Of a stretch of DNA of 64,000 nucleotides, positions 26,080 to 35,109 are shown piece by piece. Location: contig NZ_KQ034007.1 of assembly GCF_000970755.1 (NCBI RefSeq), positions 991,485-1,055,484 on the forward strand, written 5' to 3'. The DNA is from Lactobacillus kimbladii (GTDB taxonomy: Bacteria > Bacillota > Bacilli > Lactobacillales > Lactobacillaceae). Position numbers and translations under genes: made by a program. Below the pieces are notes generated by a model. It saw only the letters and a list, made by a program, of their open reading frames with translations. It had not been told where the DNA came from and made no database searches. Within the stretch, counting starts at the first letter, position 1, and each line of letters starts with the position of its first letter.

Positions 26080-27321
26080 CTATTTGTTGCTATTTGCATT
26101 CAACTCTATCATTTTAATCATTACATCTACTGCTTTTGCCATAGATTCAAGCACGGTATATTCAAAGCGTCCGTGCATATTTTCTTGCCCGGAAAAAAGA
26201 TCTGGACAAGGCAATCCTCTGTAAGTTAAAAGTGAACCATCAGTGCCACCCCTGACCGGATCCTCGTTGATCGTGAGTCCTTCAGCCTTATATGCTTTTC
26301 TAGCTAAGTTAACAATTTCCATATGGTCTTTAAGAATATCAGCCATATTGTAATATTGATCTCTCATGTTCAGCTTAATTCTCTCAGTCCCGAAATCCTC
26401 ATTCATTTGATTGACAATAGCTCTAACTTTATTTTTACGATCTTCCAGACCATCTCTTTCAAAGTCGCGCACAATGTATTCCATTTGCGCATTGTCAACC
26501 GTACCAGTAAAGTTGGTCAGATGGTAAAAGCCTTCCCTTCCTGCCGTTTTTTCAGGAACTTCGTTATGTGGAAGTTGGTTTTGGAAGTTAATACCAACTT
26601 GGATAGCATTGATCATCTGATCTTTAGCCACCGAAGGATGCACATTTACTCCTTGAATATCAAGCGTGAAAGTAGCAGCAGAAAAAGTACCCCAATCTAA
26701 CTTACCAGGAGCTCCGCCATCAACCGTGAAAGCAAAATCAGCTCCAAATTCTTCGATATCAAAATGCTGAGCACCCATACCGATTTCTTCGTCAGGAGTA
26801 AAACCAAAGCGAATCTTACCATGTTTAATTTCAGGGTGATTTAACAGATATTCTGCTACAGTAACTAATTCTGCTACGCCACATTTATCATCCCCACCCA
26901 GCAAAGTGTCACCAGATGCTGTAATGATAGTCTGTCCCGCATATTTCTTTAAGTTAGGAAATTCTGCAGGGTCTAAATAAAATTCGGAATCTCCAAGGCG
27001 AATTTTAGATTTGCCGTCATAATTTTCATGAACTTGCGGTTTGACATTTTCCGCATTGAAGTCTGCTGTATCACAGTGTGCTAGAAGTCCCATTACAGGT
27101 ACATCATAATCTACATTAGCTGGAATTTCGGCAATAACACAGCCTGATTTGTGATTATAATGCACATCAGATAAGCCTAATTTTTCTAAGTCAGGTAGAA
27201 TTACTTCTTTTTGAAAGACTTCTTGGCGCTTAGTTGAAGGAAAACGATCTGAATGCTCATCAGAGCGTGAATTAACTTTGACATATTTTAAAAATCTTGG
27301 TAATAAATTTGGATATTCCAT
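26080..27321 (-). CDS. pepT: Peptidase T (tripeptide aminopeptidase)
   Basis: 413 residues, standard PepT length, M20 metallopeptidase family. Zinc-site motifs are LLAHCDTADF, SGDTLLGGDDKCGVAEL and FTPDEEIGMGAQ; VRGGTDGSLLTYRG and a late QENMHGRFEY supply the remaining metal and substrate residues. It releases the N-terminal residue from tripeptides in the cytoplasm, important for growth on casein-derived or host peptides. It follows the Nif3-like gene by 13 bases on the same strand. Confidence 0.95.
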   Translation of the reverse strand: MEYPNLLPRFLKYVKVNSRSDEHSDRFPSTKRQEVFQKEVILPDLEKLGLSDVHYNHKSGCVIAEIPANVDYDVPVMGLLAHCDTADFNAENVKPQVHENYDGKSKIRLGDSEFYLDPAEFPNLKKYAGQTIITASGDTLLGGDDKCGVAELVTVAEYLLNHPEIKHGKIRFGFTPDEEIGMGAQHFDIEEFGADFAFTVDGGAPGKLDWGTFSAATFTLDIQGVNVHPSVAKDQMINAIQVGINFQNQLPHNEVPEKTAGREGFYHLTNFTGTVDNAQMEYIVRDFERDGLEDRKNKVRAIVNQMNEDFGTERIKLNMRDQYYNMADILKDHMEIVNLARKAYKAEGLTINEDPVRGGTDGSLLTYRGLPCPDLFSGQENMHGRFEYTVLESMAKAVDVMIKMIELNANSNK

Positions 27322-27334
27322 TGTCTCTCCTTAA

Positions 27335-28132
27335 TTAAAATAAATCTTGAAATGGATTAGTTGATACTTCAGATTGGGTAATTTCGACATTCCAAGAATG
27401 TTTTTTATTCCATTCAAGCAACTTTTGATAAATTTTTTCTTTAAAAATCTTTTCAGTGTAGTGACCTGGATCTACTACCGTCAGACCGGCAGAAATCATA
27501 TCGTGGCCTGTATGGTAATAAACGTCACCAGTAATAAAAGCATCAATATTCTCTTCTACTGCTTGATGCCAATATTTGCCACCATCACCGCAGATAAAAC
27601 AAACTGAAAATATAGTCTGCTGATTATCAGCAGTAATTAATCTTACCATTTTTACTTGCATCTTGTCTTTGACATAATAAGCAAAGTCTTGAGCTGATAG
27701 TGGCTGCGTCAGCCTCCCCTTACGTCCTATAGCAATGCCATCATCATCTGGACAAAAAGGCTCAACATCTTTCAAACCCAACTCTTCAGCTTGCCAGTCA
27801 CTTGAGCCATCTTCAGCTTTGTCTGAATTGGTATGAATGGAATAGACAGTTATTCCATTAGCTATAATTTTGCCGTACATCGCATATTGGGGATTGGCAA
27901 AATCCAAGTTTGGAGCAGGGCGAAACATCAAGGGATGATGGCTGATAATCAAATTAACCCCTTTTTGAATTGCTTCGTCTACTACTTGAGGTCTAACATC
28001 TAATGTTGTCAATATTTTAGTGACATTCTGCTCAAGAGAACCAATTTGAATACCAACTGGATCACCCTTGCTGGCAATTTCTTCGGGAAAATGCTTTTTT
28101 AAAACGGCTACTACATCTTTAACTTTAGTCAT
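27335..28132 (-). CDS. Nif3-like dinuclear metal centre hexameric protein
   Basis: 265 residues, NIF3/YqfO family without the PII-like insert. Conserved metal-site stretches are IISHHPLMFRP, SIHTNSDKAEDG and GDVYYHTGHD. The family forms hexameric rings with a two-metal centre; proposed roles include GTP cyclohydrolase-like hydrolysis, but function is unsettled. It overlaps trmK by 8 bases, the conserved pairing seen across Firmicutes. Confidence 0.88.
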   Translation of the reverse strand: MTKVKDVVAVLKKHFPEEIASKGDPVGIQIGSLEQNVTKILTTLDVRPQVVDEAIQKGVNLIISHHPLMFRPAPNLDFANPQYAMYGKIIANGITVYSIHTNSDKAEDGSSDWQAEELGLKDVEPFCPDDDGIAIGRKGRLTQPLSAQDFAYYVKDKMQVKMVRLITADNQQTIFSVCFICGDGGKYWHQAVEENIDAFITGDVYYHTGHDMISAGLTVVDPGHYTEKIFKEKIYQKLLEWNKKHSWNVEITQSEVSTNPFQDLF

Positions 28133-28808
28133 TTAACTCCCCTTCAATCATTTTTATTTCATCTTCAATTTGCCTGATATGTGCCCTATCTTTTTCTTGG
28201 GCTTTATTTAAATTACACAGCAGCCTTTGATGATAGGCTAATTGATCCTGCCATTTTTGATAAAAAACCTGATTTTTTTCTTTTAAAATTTCTGGGCCAA
28301 AAAATATTTGCCGGTCAGTTAACCTGACAGTACTTTCCACCTTTTGTGCCTTGATCAGCTCATATATATGCCCGGCTTCAGCGATAATTTTTTCATCAAT
28401 AATTTGATACTTATGTGTTGAAAGCCATTCACGCACACCAGGTTCGCCTACATTAGGTTCCAAAATTAAAGTCGCAAAATGAAATTTTTCTGACCAGGCT
28501 TCATCTAAAATATTGGTCATTAATTTACCACCCATACCAGCAATTACCACTGTATCAATTCTGTCTTTGGCGCTAACTGTTTCAAGACCAGATCCCAGAC
28601 GGGTTTCAATTTTATTTTTTAAGCCGGCAGCAATAATATCTTTTTTCGCATTTTCTAAAGGCCCAGCTGCCACATCACTTGCAATAGCAAAATCAACTTT
28701 ACCCTCTTTTACTAATTGGATTGGTAAATAGGCGTGATCTGTTCCGATGTCAGCAATTCGGGCTCCTTGATCAACCATTCGTGCTAAAGTACTTAATCGT
28801 AAATTCAT
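28125..28808 (-). CDS. trmK: tRNA (adenine22-N1)-methyltransferase
   Basis: 228 residues starting at the ATG at 28808, which has AGTAGGAT ahead; an upstream in-frame Met (28844) adds 12 residues unlike the family. Rossmann SAM-binding motif ADIGTDHAYLPIQL lies near the N terminus, and VVIAGMGGKLM carries motif IV. A C-terminal coiled-coil region follows. TrmK makes m1A22 in tRNA. Next to the Nif3-like gene and downstream of rpoD in many Firmicutes; here that link is broken. Confidence 0.92.
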   Translation of the reverse strand: MNLRLSTLARMVDQGARIADIGTDHAYLPIQLVKEGKVDFAIASDVAAGPLENAKKDIIAAGLKNKIETRLGSGLETVSAKDRIDTVVIAGMGGKLMTNILDEAWSEKFHFATLILEPNVGEPGVREWLSTHKYQIIDEKIIAEAGHIYELIKAQKVESTVRLTDRQIFFGPEILKEKNQVFYQKWQDQLAYHQRLLCNLNKAQEKDRAHIRQIEDEIKMIEGELND

Positions 28809-28878
28809 CTTTATCCTACTTTCTTTATAATAGAATTTTAGCATAATGCTTTTTATAAGATAAAATTAAATAACGAAT

Positions 28879-30468
28879 TTAGTTTCTCTTATTATTAGCT
28901 TCTAAATCGATCTTACGATCAAACATGCTTGCTTCATCTGTAGATATATGATGAGCAACCTCGATTACTGTTCCGGAAAATTCTTCTAAAAAAGTAGCGT
29001 GAATTCTTCGAGATAATTTTGTGTCTAATGAGGAAGTAGCTTCGTCTGCTAACAAAATTTGCCTTTTCTTGAGTAATGCGCGGGCAATTTCTATGCGCTG
29101 ATTTTGTCCTCCTGACAAATTTTTGCCTCCAAGACCAACTTGATACTGATACCCTTTTTTTCTGACCAGTTCTTCTAGGCCAGCTTTAGAAACCGCCTTA
29201 TTCAGCTCTTGTTTGGTAACCTTTTGCCCTAAAGTAATATTGTATTCAATCGTATCATTTAATATAAATGGTTGTTGATTGATTAAAGCAAAGAGTTCAT
29301 GGTCTTTATTCCAATTGCCATTAGCTTTTTCTCCATTTATCAGATAGGTGCCTGAATCCAGCTTATATTTTCCTAGCAAGACTTTTAGTAAGGTTGATTT
29401 TCCCCAACCCGAAGGAGCTTGTAATAATATTTTTTCGCCCTGTTTGATTACCAAATTTACTTTTTTAAAAATAGTTTGGTTATCAAAATGGATTGAGGCA
29501 TTAGTTAAACTCAAATTATTGAAAACTGGGGTAAAACCATTATCGCTTTTTTGTTTTGGTTTTTTATACTTTTGTATTTTTATAAATTTAGTCCAAATGG
29601 GAGTAGTCGTTTTAATATCATTAGCACACATAAAAATATTAACTAGCGGGTTTACGAAATTATTCGATAGCTGCACAATCATCATAAAAGTACTCAAGGT
29701 AATATTTCCTATAGTTATAAAATAAACTCCGACACTAAATGGGATAATCATGCCAAAACAGTATGCGGCAAAAGATGTTAACTCATTGGCTATGCCCTTA
29801 GCTAAATTCGTTGATTGTAACGCGTCCTCCATTTTGCGAGCGCTTGTTATTAAGCGCTGAGCAATAGAATTTTCTGAATTATATAAAGAAAAAATGGTTG
29901 AGCCGCTAATTGTTTCAGTAACGGTAGCGGTATAATTACTATTTGCTTTTTCCCATTTTTTAGAATTAGCAGAAATTTTTTTACCGGCAAAATTTTGAAC
30001 TAAGGCTGGAATTATTGCTGCAATAAAAAAGACCAAAGAAATAAACCAAGATGTAATCACTGCAGTGATAATAGCAGTCAAAAATTTTAAGATGTAATTA
30101 AAAATTTTTAATTCGGCAACAACTTTACTAGTCTCAATTTGTTTAAGGTCGTTTGTCATAAATGAAGTATCAAGTTTAGCTTCATCATTAATATTAACGA
30201 TATGATCAGTTGCTATCTCTTTAATTTTGATGTTAATATCATGGATCAAATTTAAAAAGGAATACTGAAAAAGTATTCCAATTATACTGAAAATAATTAA
30301 TCCGCTAATGGCGAATAAAGTTAATCCGAGCAAATTTCCCGTAGGCTTTTGAGCAAAGGAAATGAATACTTTTAATAGATAAGCTAAAAATACTGACTGA
30401 AATGAATCAAGAATTGAAATAATTAGAAAAAGAAAAAGTTTCCATTTCTTTGCATATTTGATAGCCAT
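28879..30468 (-). CDS. ABC transporter, fused permease and ATP-binding domains
   Basis: 529 residues: about six membrane helices (1-280) followed by a nucleotide-binding domain. Walker A APSGWGKST, signature NLSGGQNQRIEIARAL, Walker B ILLADEATSSLD and AHHIST switch. The half-transporter layout belongs to the multidrug/peptide exporter class (bacteriocin or lipid export relatives). It stands alone, so it probably works as a homodimer. No peptide or immunity gene adjoins it. Substrate not deducible. Confidence 0.85.
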   Translation of the reverse strand: MAIKYAKKWKLFLFLIISILDSFQSVFLAYLLKVFISFAQKPTGNLLGLTLFAISGLIIFSIIGILFQYSFLNLIHDINIKIKEIATDHIVNINDEAKLDTSFMTNDLKQIETSKVVAELKIFNYILKFLTAIITAVITSWFISLVFFIAAIIPALVQNFAGKKISANSKKWEKANSNYTATVTETISGSTIFSLYNSENSIAQRLITSARKMEDALQSTNLAKGIANELTSFAAYCFGMIIPFSVGVYFITIGNITLSTFMMIVQLSNNFVNPLVNIFMCANDIKTTTPIWTKFIKIQKYKKPKQKSDNGFTPVFNNLSLTNASIHFDNQTIFKKVNLVIKQGEKILLQAPSGWGKSTLLKVLLGKYKLDSGTYLINGEKANGNWNKDHELFALINQQPFILNDTIEYNITLGQKVTKQELNKAVSKAGLEELVRKKGYQYQVGLGGKNLSGGQNQRIEIARALLKKRQILLADEATSSLDTKLSRRIHATFLEEFSGTVIEVAHHISTDEASMFDRKIDLEANNKRN

Positions 30469-30648
30469 GTTATCCTCCTAAAACTTAAAACAGTATTACA
30501 AGTATAATGGAACAAATTAATAAATGCCACAAAATCCCTAGTATAATTTTAATTTGCCGGCAAAAAAGTGAGAAAAATTTTCTTTTTCTTTCTAAATTGC
30601 TATTTTATAATTGATAATAAGATTTAAAAGAAAGAGATTTTTGACTTA

Positions 30649-31089
30649 ATGGATAGAACTGAACCTGTTACTTTGACAAATATGTGCATGATTAAAAAAA
30701 ACGATAATATCTTAGTTTTGGATCGTAATGACCCTTATTGGCCAGGATTGACTTTTCCGGGTGGTCATGTGGAAAATCACGAATCTTTTTATGATTCAGT
30801 GGTGCGGGAAGTTAAAGAAGAAACAAATTTAGATATCAAAAACCCTCGCCTATGTGGCATTAAGCAATTTTATGATGAAAATGATCACCGCTATCTTGTT
30901 CTTTTTTATATAGCGACTGAATTCACTGGCACAGTCAAAGACTCAAGAGAAGGCAAATTAACGTGGATGACTAAAGAAGAACTTTTCAAACATAAATTAG
31001 CATATAATTTTGACAGGGATCTATTAGTTTACTTTAACCCAAATATTGATGAGCATATCTTGGACGGTAAACGGGATGAATTATTTTAA
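30649..31089 (+). CDS. Nudix hydrolase (MutT-like)
   Basis: 146 residues with a complete Nudix box from GGHVENHESF to REVKEETNLDI (G-x5-E-x7-REUxEExGU form). MutT-like proteins hydrolyse oxidised nucleoside triphosphates or other nucleoside diphosphate derivatives; the substrate is unknown. It is followed by the CPBP protease gene after 11 bases and probably shares its transcript. Confidence 0.85.
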   Translation: MDRTEPVTLTNMCMIKKNDNILVLDRNDPYWPGLTFPGGHVENHESFYDSVVREVKEETNLDIKNPRLCGIKQFYDENDHRYLVLFYIATEFTGTVKDSREGKLTWMTKEELFKHKLAYNFDRDLLVYFNPNIDEHILDGKRDELF

Positions 31090-31100
31090 GGAGTATCGAA

Positions 31101-32306
31101 ATGCTTTCTGAACAAGCAATTAAGCGTTGGCATTTAGGACAAATAATAGTCCAAGAAATTCTGATCATTGTGGCATTTGTGCTATTTTTTAAAATCAAAC
31201 CCCTGACCAAGAGTAGACTAGGAGCAATAATAGTTCTGCCAATTTTGTTCATACTGGTTCTATTGCAACTAACCCTTTTATGCGAAAAACATCCTGAAAG
31301 AAAGCTAGTTCAATTTAATCATTATTTTCAGTCCGTCAATATATTATTGTGCTTTTTTGCACTACTCAGTTTGGGAGCAGCATTTATCAAAATTTTTAAT
31401 AATAAGAATGTGATCTTTTTATTAATTCTCTTTACGTTGTACGAACTCATTATGCTAGTTCCTATGGCAGAACTGGCATGGAGCAAAATAAAGAATCCGA
31501 TTGGGCAGATCATAACTTTATTGTTGTTTGAAATTTTGATTGTTTCAATACCTGAAATTTTAACCATGTATAGCCATTCCTTGCTTCAAGTTCTCAACAC
31601 CACAGGAATTACAGGTAGCATTTGTTTTATCATTACCTCAATCATCGTTATGAAAAACTGGCATTATCAAAATCCGGGTTTGAGGATAAGCTCAAGAGCA
31701 AAGTATTCAATTCTTGCGTTTATATTTATTTTTATTGTTGCTGACTGTTTAATTAATGCTTTTAATGATGCAAATAATTTAGGACAATTGCTAACTCGCT
31801 GGGATTTTCATATAACAACTAAACACCCAACTCAATATATTTTTCAGGGTATAGAAGCTGGTGTTGCTGAAGAATGGCTAATGCGTTTTTGTATTTTGAG
31901 TATACTACTTAAAAAATTTAAAAATTCTAAAAATCAAGTTTTATGGGCAGTATTACTGGATGGTTTGATTTTCGGATCAATTCATCTTACTAACGCGGTG
32001 GTGCAACCACTCTCTGCCACGATTTTACAAATGATTAATGCTTTTGCTGCTGGGATTGCTTTTTCAGCAATTTATTTATATACTGGGTCCTTTTTCGTAA
32101 ATATTGTTTATCATGCAGTTTATGATATACTAGCCTTTTTAGCAGCTGGCACTACAGTTATGACAGTACCCCATATCTTTGACTGGGAATATCTCTTTAT
32201 TACCACTTTGATCTATTTGGCTTTTGCTTTCTTCTTATTATCAGGTAAGCGAAAAAGTGTTATCGAATATAATTTGCAGCAATGGGAATTAAGTAACAAA
32301 TCTTAG
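31101..32306 (+). CDS. CPBP family intramembrane glutamic endopeptidase
   Basis: 401 residues with about ten membrane segments. The C-terminal half holds the CPBP/Abi motifs: EAGVAEEWLMRF (EExxxR), FGSIHLTNA (FxxxH) and NIVYHAVYD (HxxxD/N type). Such proteases are common in lactobacilli, including ones linked to bacteriocin self-immunity or CAAX-like processing; there is no bacteriocin gene here. The long N-terminal membrane half shows no family signature I recognise. AAGGAG precedes the ATG. Confidence 0.83.
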   Translation: MLSEQAIKRWHLGQIIVQEILIIVAFVLFFKIKPLTKSRLGAIIVLPILFILVLLQLTLLCEKHPERKLVQFNHYFQSVNILLCFFALLSLGAAFIKIFNNKNVIFLLILFTLYELIMLVPMAELAWSKIKNPIGQIITLLLFEILIVSIPEILTMYSHSLLQVLNTTGITGSICFIITSIIVMKNWHYQNPGLRISSRAKYSILAFIFIFIVADCLINAFNDANNLGQLLTRWDFHITTKHPTQYIFQGIEAGVAEEWLMRFCILSILLKKFKNSKNQVLWAVLLDGLIFGSIHLTNAVVQPLSATILQMINAFAAGIAFSAIYLYTGSFFVNIVYHAVYDILAFLAAGTTVMTVPHIFDWEYLFITTLIYLAFAFFLLSGKRKSVIEYNLQQWELSNKS

Positions 32307-32408
32307 ATGAGCTATATACTTAGTCACGAAATTAGATATTTTATGCCTCTATTTTCATATTAAATTAAGTTGAATTTGACTTATATTTATAAAATTGTAT
32401 ATAAACTT

Positions 32409-32447
32409 AAGGGCATAGAACCACTTAAATACTGATTTTATGCCCTA
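32409..32447. terminator. Possible bidirectional terminator
   Basis: AGGGCATA (32410-32417) and TATGCCCT (32440-32447) form an 8-bp stem between convergent genes. T tracts are interrupted on both sides, so efficiency is uncertain. Confidence 0.45.
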
Positions 32448-32490
32448 TCATTAATTTTAAATTTTACAAACAATTTTTAATTCATATAAT

Positions 32491-33711
32491 CTATTTTGAA
32501 GCACCAGAAGTAGTATCAGAATCAGTATTAGAAACTTTTATTTTCTTGTTTCTAATAACAGTTAGATTTTCTCTTCCTTCAACTAAAAATGGTGTATCTT
32601 TTTGTAACAATAAATCGACCAATAATGGTGGTAATGCTAATTTTGCAGCATTCTCCTGAGTAATTTCTGTTTCAATTTGATTGGACTCACCACTTTTAAT
32701 TTTGGCAATAAAGTCAGGCTCGATTAGTGACTCACGTCCAATAGCTATGATATCACCATGGTTCAACGCATCTAAAGCGTCATCTGCAGTATGAACCCCT
32801 GAAGAAACAATAGTGGTAGCTTTATCACCTATATTATTTTTTAAGATTTGTCCATAACTTTGCTCATAACCCTGTGGCTTAGCATTGTATTTGCTGAATA
32901 AAGAGTAATGAATATAGTCAACACCTAAATCTGCGATTCGATTAGCTAAAGTTAAACCATCTTTAAGAGTATAACCCATTGTGTTGCTTAATTTTCCTGT
33001 CATTCTGCTTGGCATATTTTCTTCAGGAGTCAATCTATAACCAATTACAAAATCAGGTTTGTCTTTAGCTGCGTCTATGACAGCATGTACAACAGCAAGT
33101 GGTAACCGCATTCTATTTTCTAAACTACCACCCCACTTATCCTCTCTATGATTATACAATGGTGAAAAGAACTCATGGAGTAAATACCAATTAGCGCCGT
33201 GAATTTCAACACCATCAAAACCGGCTTTTATTACTCGTTTTGTTGCAGAAGCAAAACTTTTTATCAGCGATTCGATATCATCTTCCGTCATCACTTTATC
33301 GATGATATTTCCATCTTTTTGTTCCTGTATTTTGCTTGGTACTTGAACGAAACCATATTTTTCAGCTGTACCTGAAGCCTGTTTACCCGCATGATGAAGT
33401 TGAACAATTGCTTTATTCCCGTGTTTTTTCATTACTGAAGCTAATTTACTTAGACCGGGTATGAATCTATCATCGTCTAAACCTAATTCGTTATTATAAA
33501 AACCATATTTGGAAACATAAGAAGCACCAGTAATCAGTAAACCCTGACAATCTGATCTTTTTCCAAAGTAATTTAAGGCTGTTTCACCTACTGTGCCATC
33601 ATTTTCACCATAAAGGGACAACATTGGTGACAAAGCAGTTCGTGAAGGAATCGTCACTCGACTTCTTTTAAACGTGTATGGTGTAATTAATCTGGAATAT
33701 TTGTTTTTCAT
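32491..33711 (-). CDS. NADH:flavin oxidoreductase (Old Yellow Enzyme family)
   Basis: 406 residues. FMN-binding TIM barrel of the OYE family: FKRSRVTIPSRTALSPM at the N terminus, VQLHHAGKQ, and GFDGVEIHGANWYLLHEFFSPLYNHRED carrying the active-site His-Asn pair and substrate-binding residues, then a IVSSGVHTADDA phosphate site. Family members reduce activated alkenes or 2,4-dienoyl compounds with NAD(P)H. It lacks the C-terminal FeS/FAD domains of 2,4-dienoyl-CoA reductase. The C-terminal ~40 residues are low in complexity (Ser/Thr/Asp-rich). Single-gene unit. Confidence 0.86.
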   Translation of the reverse strand: MKNKYSRLITPYTFKRSRVTIPSRTALSPMLSLYGENDGTVGETALNYFGKRSDCQGLLITGASYVSKYGFYNNELGLDDDRFIPGLSKLASVMKKHGNKAIVQLHHAGKQASGTAEKYGFVQVPSKIQEQKDGNIIDKVMTEDDIESLIKSFASATKRVIKAGFDGVEIHGANWYLLHEFFSPLYNHREDKWGGSLENRMRLPLAVVHAVIDAAKDKPDFVIGYRLTPEENMPSRMTGKLSNTMGYTLKDGLTLANRIADLGVDYIHYSLFSKYNAKPQGYEQSYGQILKNNIGDKATTIVSSGVHTADDALDALNHGDIIAIGRESLIEPDFIAKIKSGESNQIETEITQENAAKLALPPLLVDLLLQKDTPFLVEGRENLTVIRNKKIKVSNTDSDTTSGASK

Positions 33712-33830
33712 AATTCTATCCTTTCTTATGATTGTTATCTACTTCACTAACTTATAATATAAGATATTAATTGAAAGAACAACTTTTTTTGATAAATTAA
33801 TTTAAATTATAAAAAAGGAGAAAGTCTTAA

Positions 33831-33917
33831 TATGTTAGAGCCAAAATAAAACTAAAAGGACTAACTCCGATTGAATATCGAGAGTTAATCCTTAGTAAAA
33901 ATAATAAAGTATCCTAA
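33831..33917 (+). pseudogene. C-terminal fragment of an IS3-family transposase (OrfB)
   Basis: Twenty-eight codons read to a TAA: YVRAKIKLKGLTPIEYRE and on to SKNNKVS. The LKGLTPIEYR motif is the characteristic end of IS3-group OrfB proteins. A stop codon lies just upstream in frame and no other part of the element is present within 100 bases, so this is a scrap. It differs from the relic at 16936 (which ends NYRNRVLGLV), so a second element once visited. The rest of the 263-base gap between the OYE and rpoD genes shows nothing else I recognise. Confidence 0.65.
33856..33893 (-). terminator. Possible rpoD-operon terminator inside IS scrap
   Basis: AAGGACTAACTC pairs with GAGTTAATCCTT (one mismatch), enclosing CGAT/ATCG. 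On the reverse strand it is followed by TTTTAGTTTTATTTT and lies 82 bases after the rpoD stop. No other hairpin is seen there. Confidence 0.5.
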
Positions 33918-33974
33918 TTTTAAGGCTCACATCAGAGATTGGTAACTGTCCATAACTTTAATTTAAAAGGCTAA

Positions 33975-35096
33975 CTAATCTAGGAAATCACGTAATTGAT
34001 TTGACCTACTTGGATGTCTTAATTTCCGTAAAGCTTTAGCTTCAATTTGACGAATACGCTCACGGGTAACTCCAAACACTTTGCCAACTTCCTCAAGTGT
34101 TCTAGTTCGACCATCATCAAGTCCAAAACGTAAGCGAAGAACATTTTCTTCTCTGTCTGTTAAGGTATCAAGCACTTCTTCTAACTGCTCTTTCAGCATT
34201 TCATAAGAAGCATGTTGTTCAGGACTAGTTGCATCTTTATCCTTAATGAAATCTCCAAGATGAGAATCGTCCTCTTCCCCAATTGGAGTTTCTAAGGATA
34301 CCGGCTCTTGAGCTATCTTTAAAATGTCACGAACTTTAGAAGTAGGCATGTCCATTTCTGCCCCGATTTCTTCTGGAGTCGGTTCACGACCTAAGTCTTG
34401 CAGTAATTGTCTTTGGATTCTGATTAACTTATTAATAGTTTCGACCATGTGAACTGGAATTCTGATAGTTCTAGCTTGGTCAGCGATCGCACGAGTTATT
34501 GCCTGCCTGATCCACCAAGTTGCATAAGTTGAAAACTTGAAACCTAGGCTGTAATCAAATTTATCCACGGCCTTCATCAGACCCATATTTCCTTCTTGAA
34601 TCAAATCAAGAAATGACATACCACGGCCAACATAACGTTTAGCAATAGAAACAACTAAACGTAAGTTGGCTTCTGCCAGCTCCTGTTTGGCTTCTTCATC
34701 ACCTTTTTCAATCCTTTTTGCCAAAGAAATTTCTTGATCAGCATTCAGTAAGGGTACCCGACCGATTTCTTTCAGATACATTCTGACCGGATCATTCATC
34801 CTTACGCTTGAAGGTGCTGACATATCTTTTAATTCCGCTTTTTCAACATCTTTTTGCTTTTTCAAGGCTAACCTCGATGGGTTACCTTTTTCATCAACAA
34901 TACTGATGCCGTTATCTTCAAATTCCTGAACTAATTGATCGACTGCTTTTCCCTGTAGTTTATAGGGCTTAATCAATTGAGCAACAAATTCCTTTTCCGT
35001 AATAGATTTATCTTTTTTAACATCTTTAACAACCTTTTTAACCATCTTGTCTAAAGATAATTTTTCGTTGTTAGCTGCTTGTTCCTTATCTGCCAC
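33975..35096 (-). CDS. rpoD: RNA polymerase primary sigma factor
   Basis: 373 residues, typical size of a Gram-positive sigma-A. Region 1.2/2 [15 protein letters not shown] and [18 protein letters not shown], region 2.3-2.4 [20 protein letters not shown], region 3 [12 protein letters not shown] and region 4.2 [20 protein letters not shown] are all intact. An acidic/lysine-rich N-terminal region 1.1 remains. It lies 13 bases after dnaG in the macromolecular-synthesis arrangement and directs most housekeeping transcription. Confidence 0.97.
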   Translation of the reverse strand: MADKEQAANNEKLSLDKMVKKVVKDVKKDKSITEKEFVAQLIKPYKLQGKAVDQLVQEFEDNGISIVDEKGNPSRLALKKQKDVEKAELKDMSAPSSVRMNDPVRMYLKEIGRVPLLNADQEISLAKRIEKGDEEAKQELAEANLRLVVSIAKRYVGRGMSFLDLIQEGNMGLMKAVDKFDYSLGFKFSTYATWWIRQAITRAIADQARTIRIPVHMVETINKLIRIQRQLLQDLGREPTPEEIGAEMDMPTSKVRDILKIAQEPVSLETPIGEEDDSHLGDFIKDKDATSPEQHASYEMLKEQLEEVLDTLTDREENVLRLRFGLDDGRTRTLEEVGKVFGVTRERIRQIEAKALRKLRHPSRSNQLRDFLD

Positions 35097-35109
35097 AATA
35101 AGCCCCCCT

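Noticed and set aside
26323-26700. 125-aa forward ORF inside pepT
   Set aside because: Antisense shadow of the intact pepT gene with no ribosome site or family motif.
28808-28844. Upstream start for trmK
   Set aside because: The extra 12 residues lie ahead of the ribosome site and do not resemble the family N terminus.
31101-32306. Bacteriocin immunity locus around the CPBP protease
   Set aside because: No double-glycine leader peptide, inducing peptide or two-component genes nearby; the neighbouring ABC half-transporter is on the opposite strand and unlinked in transcription.
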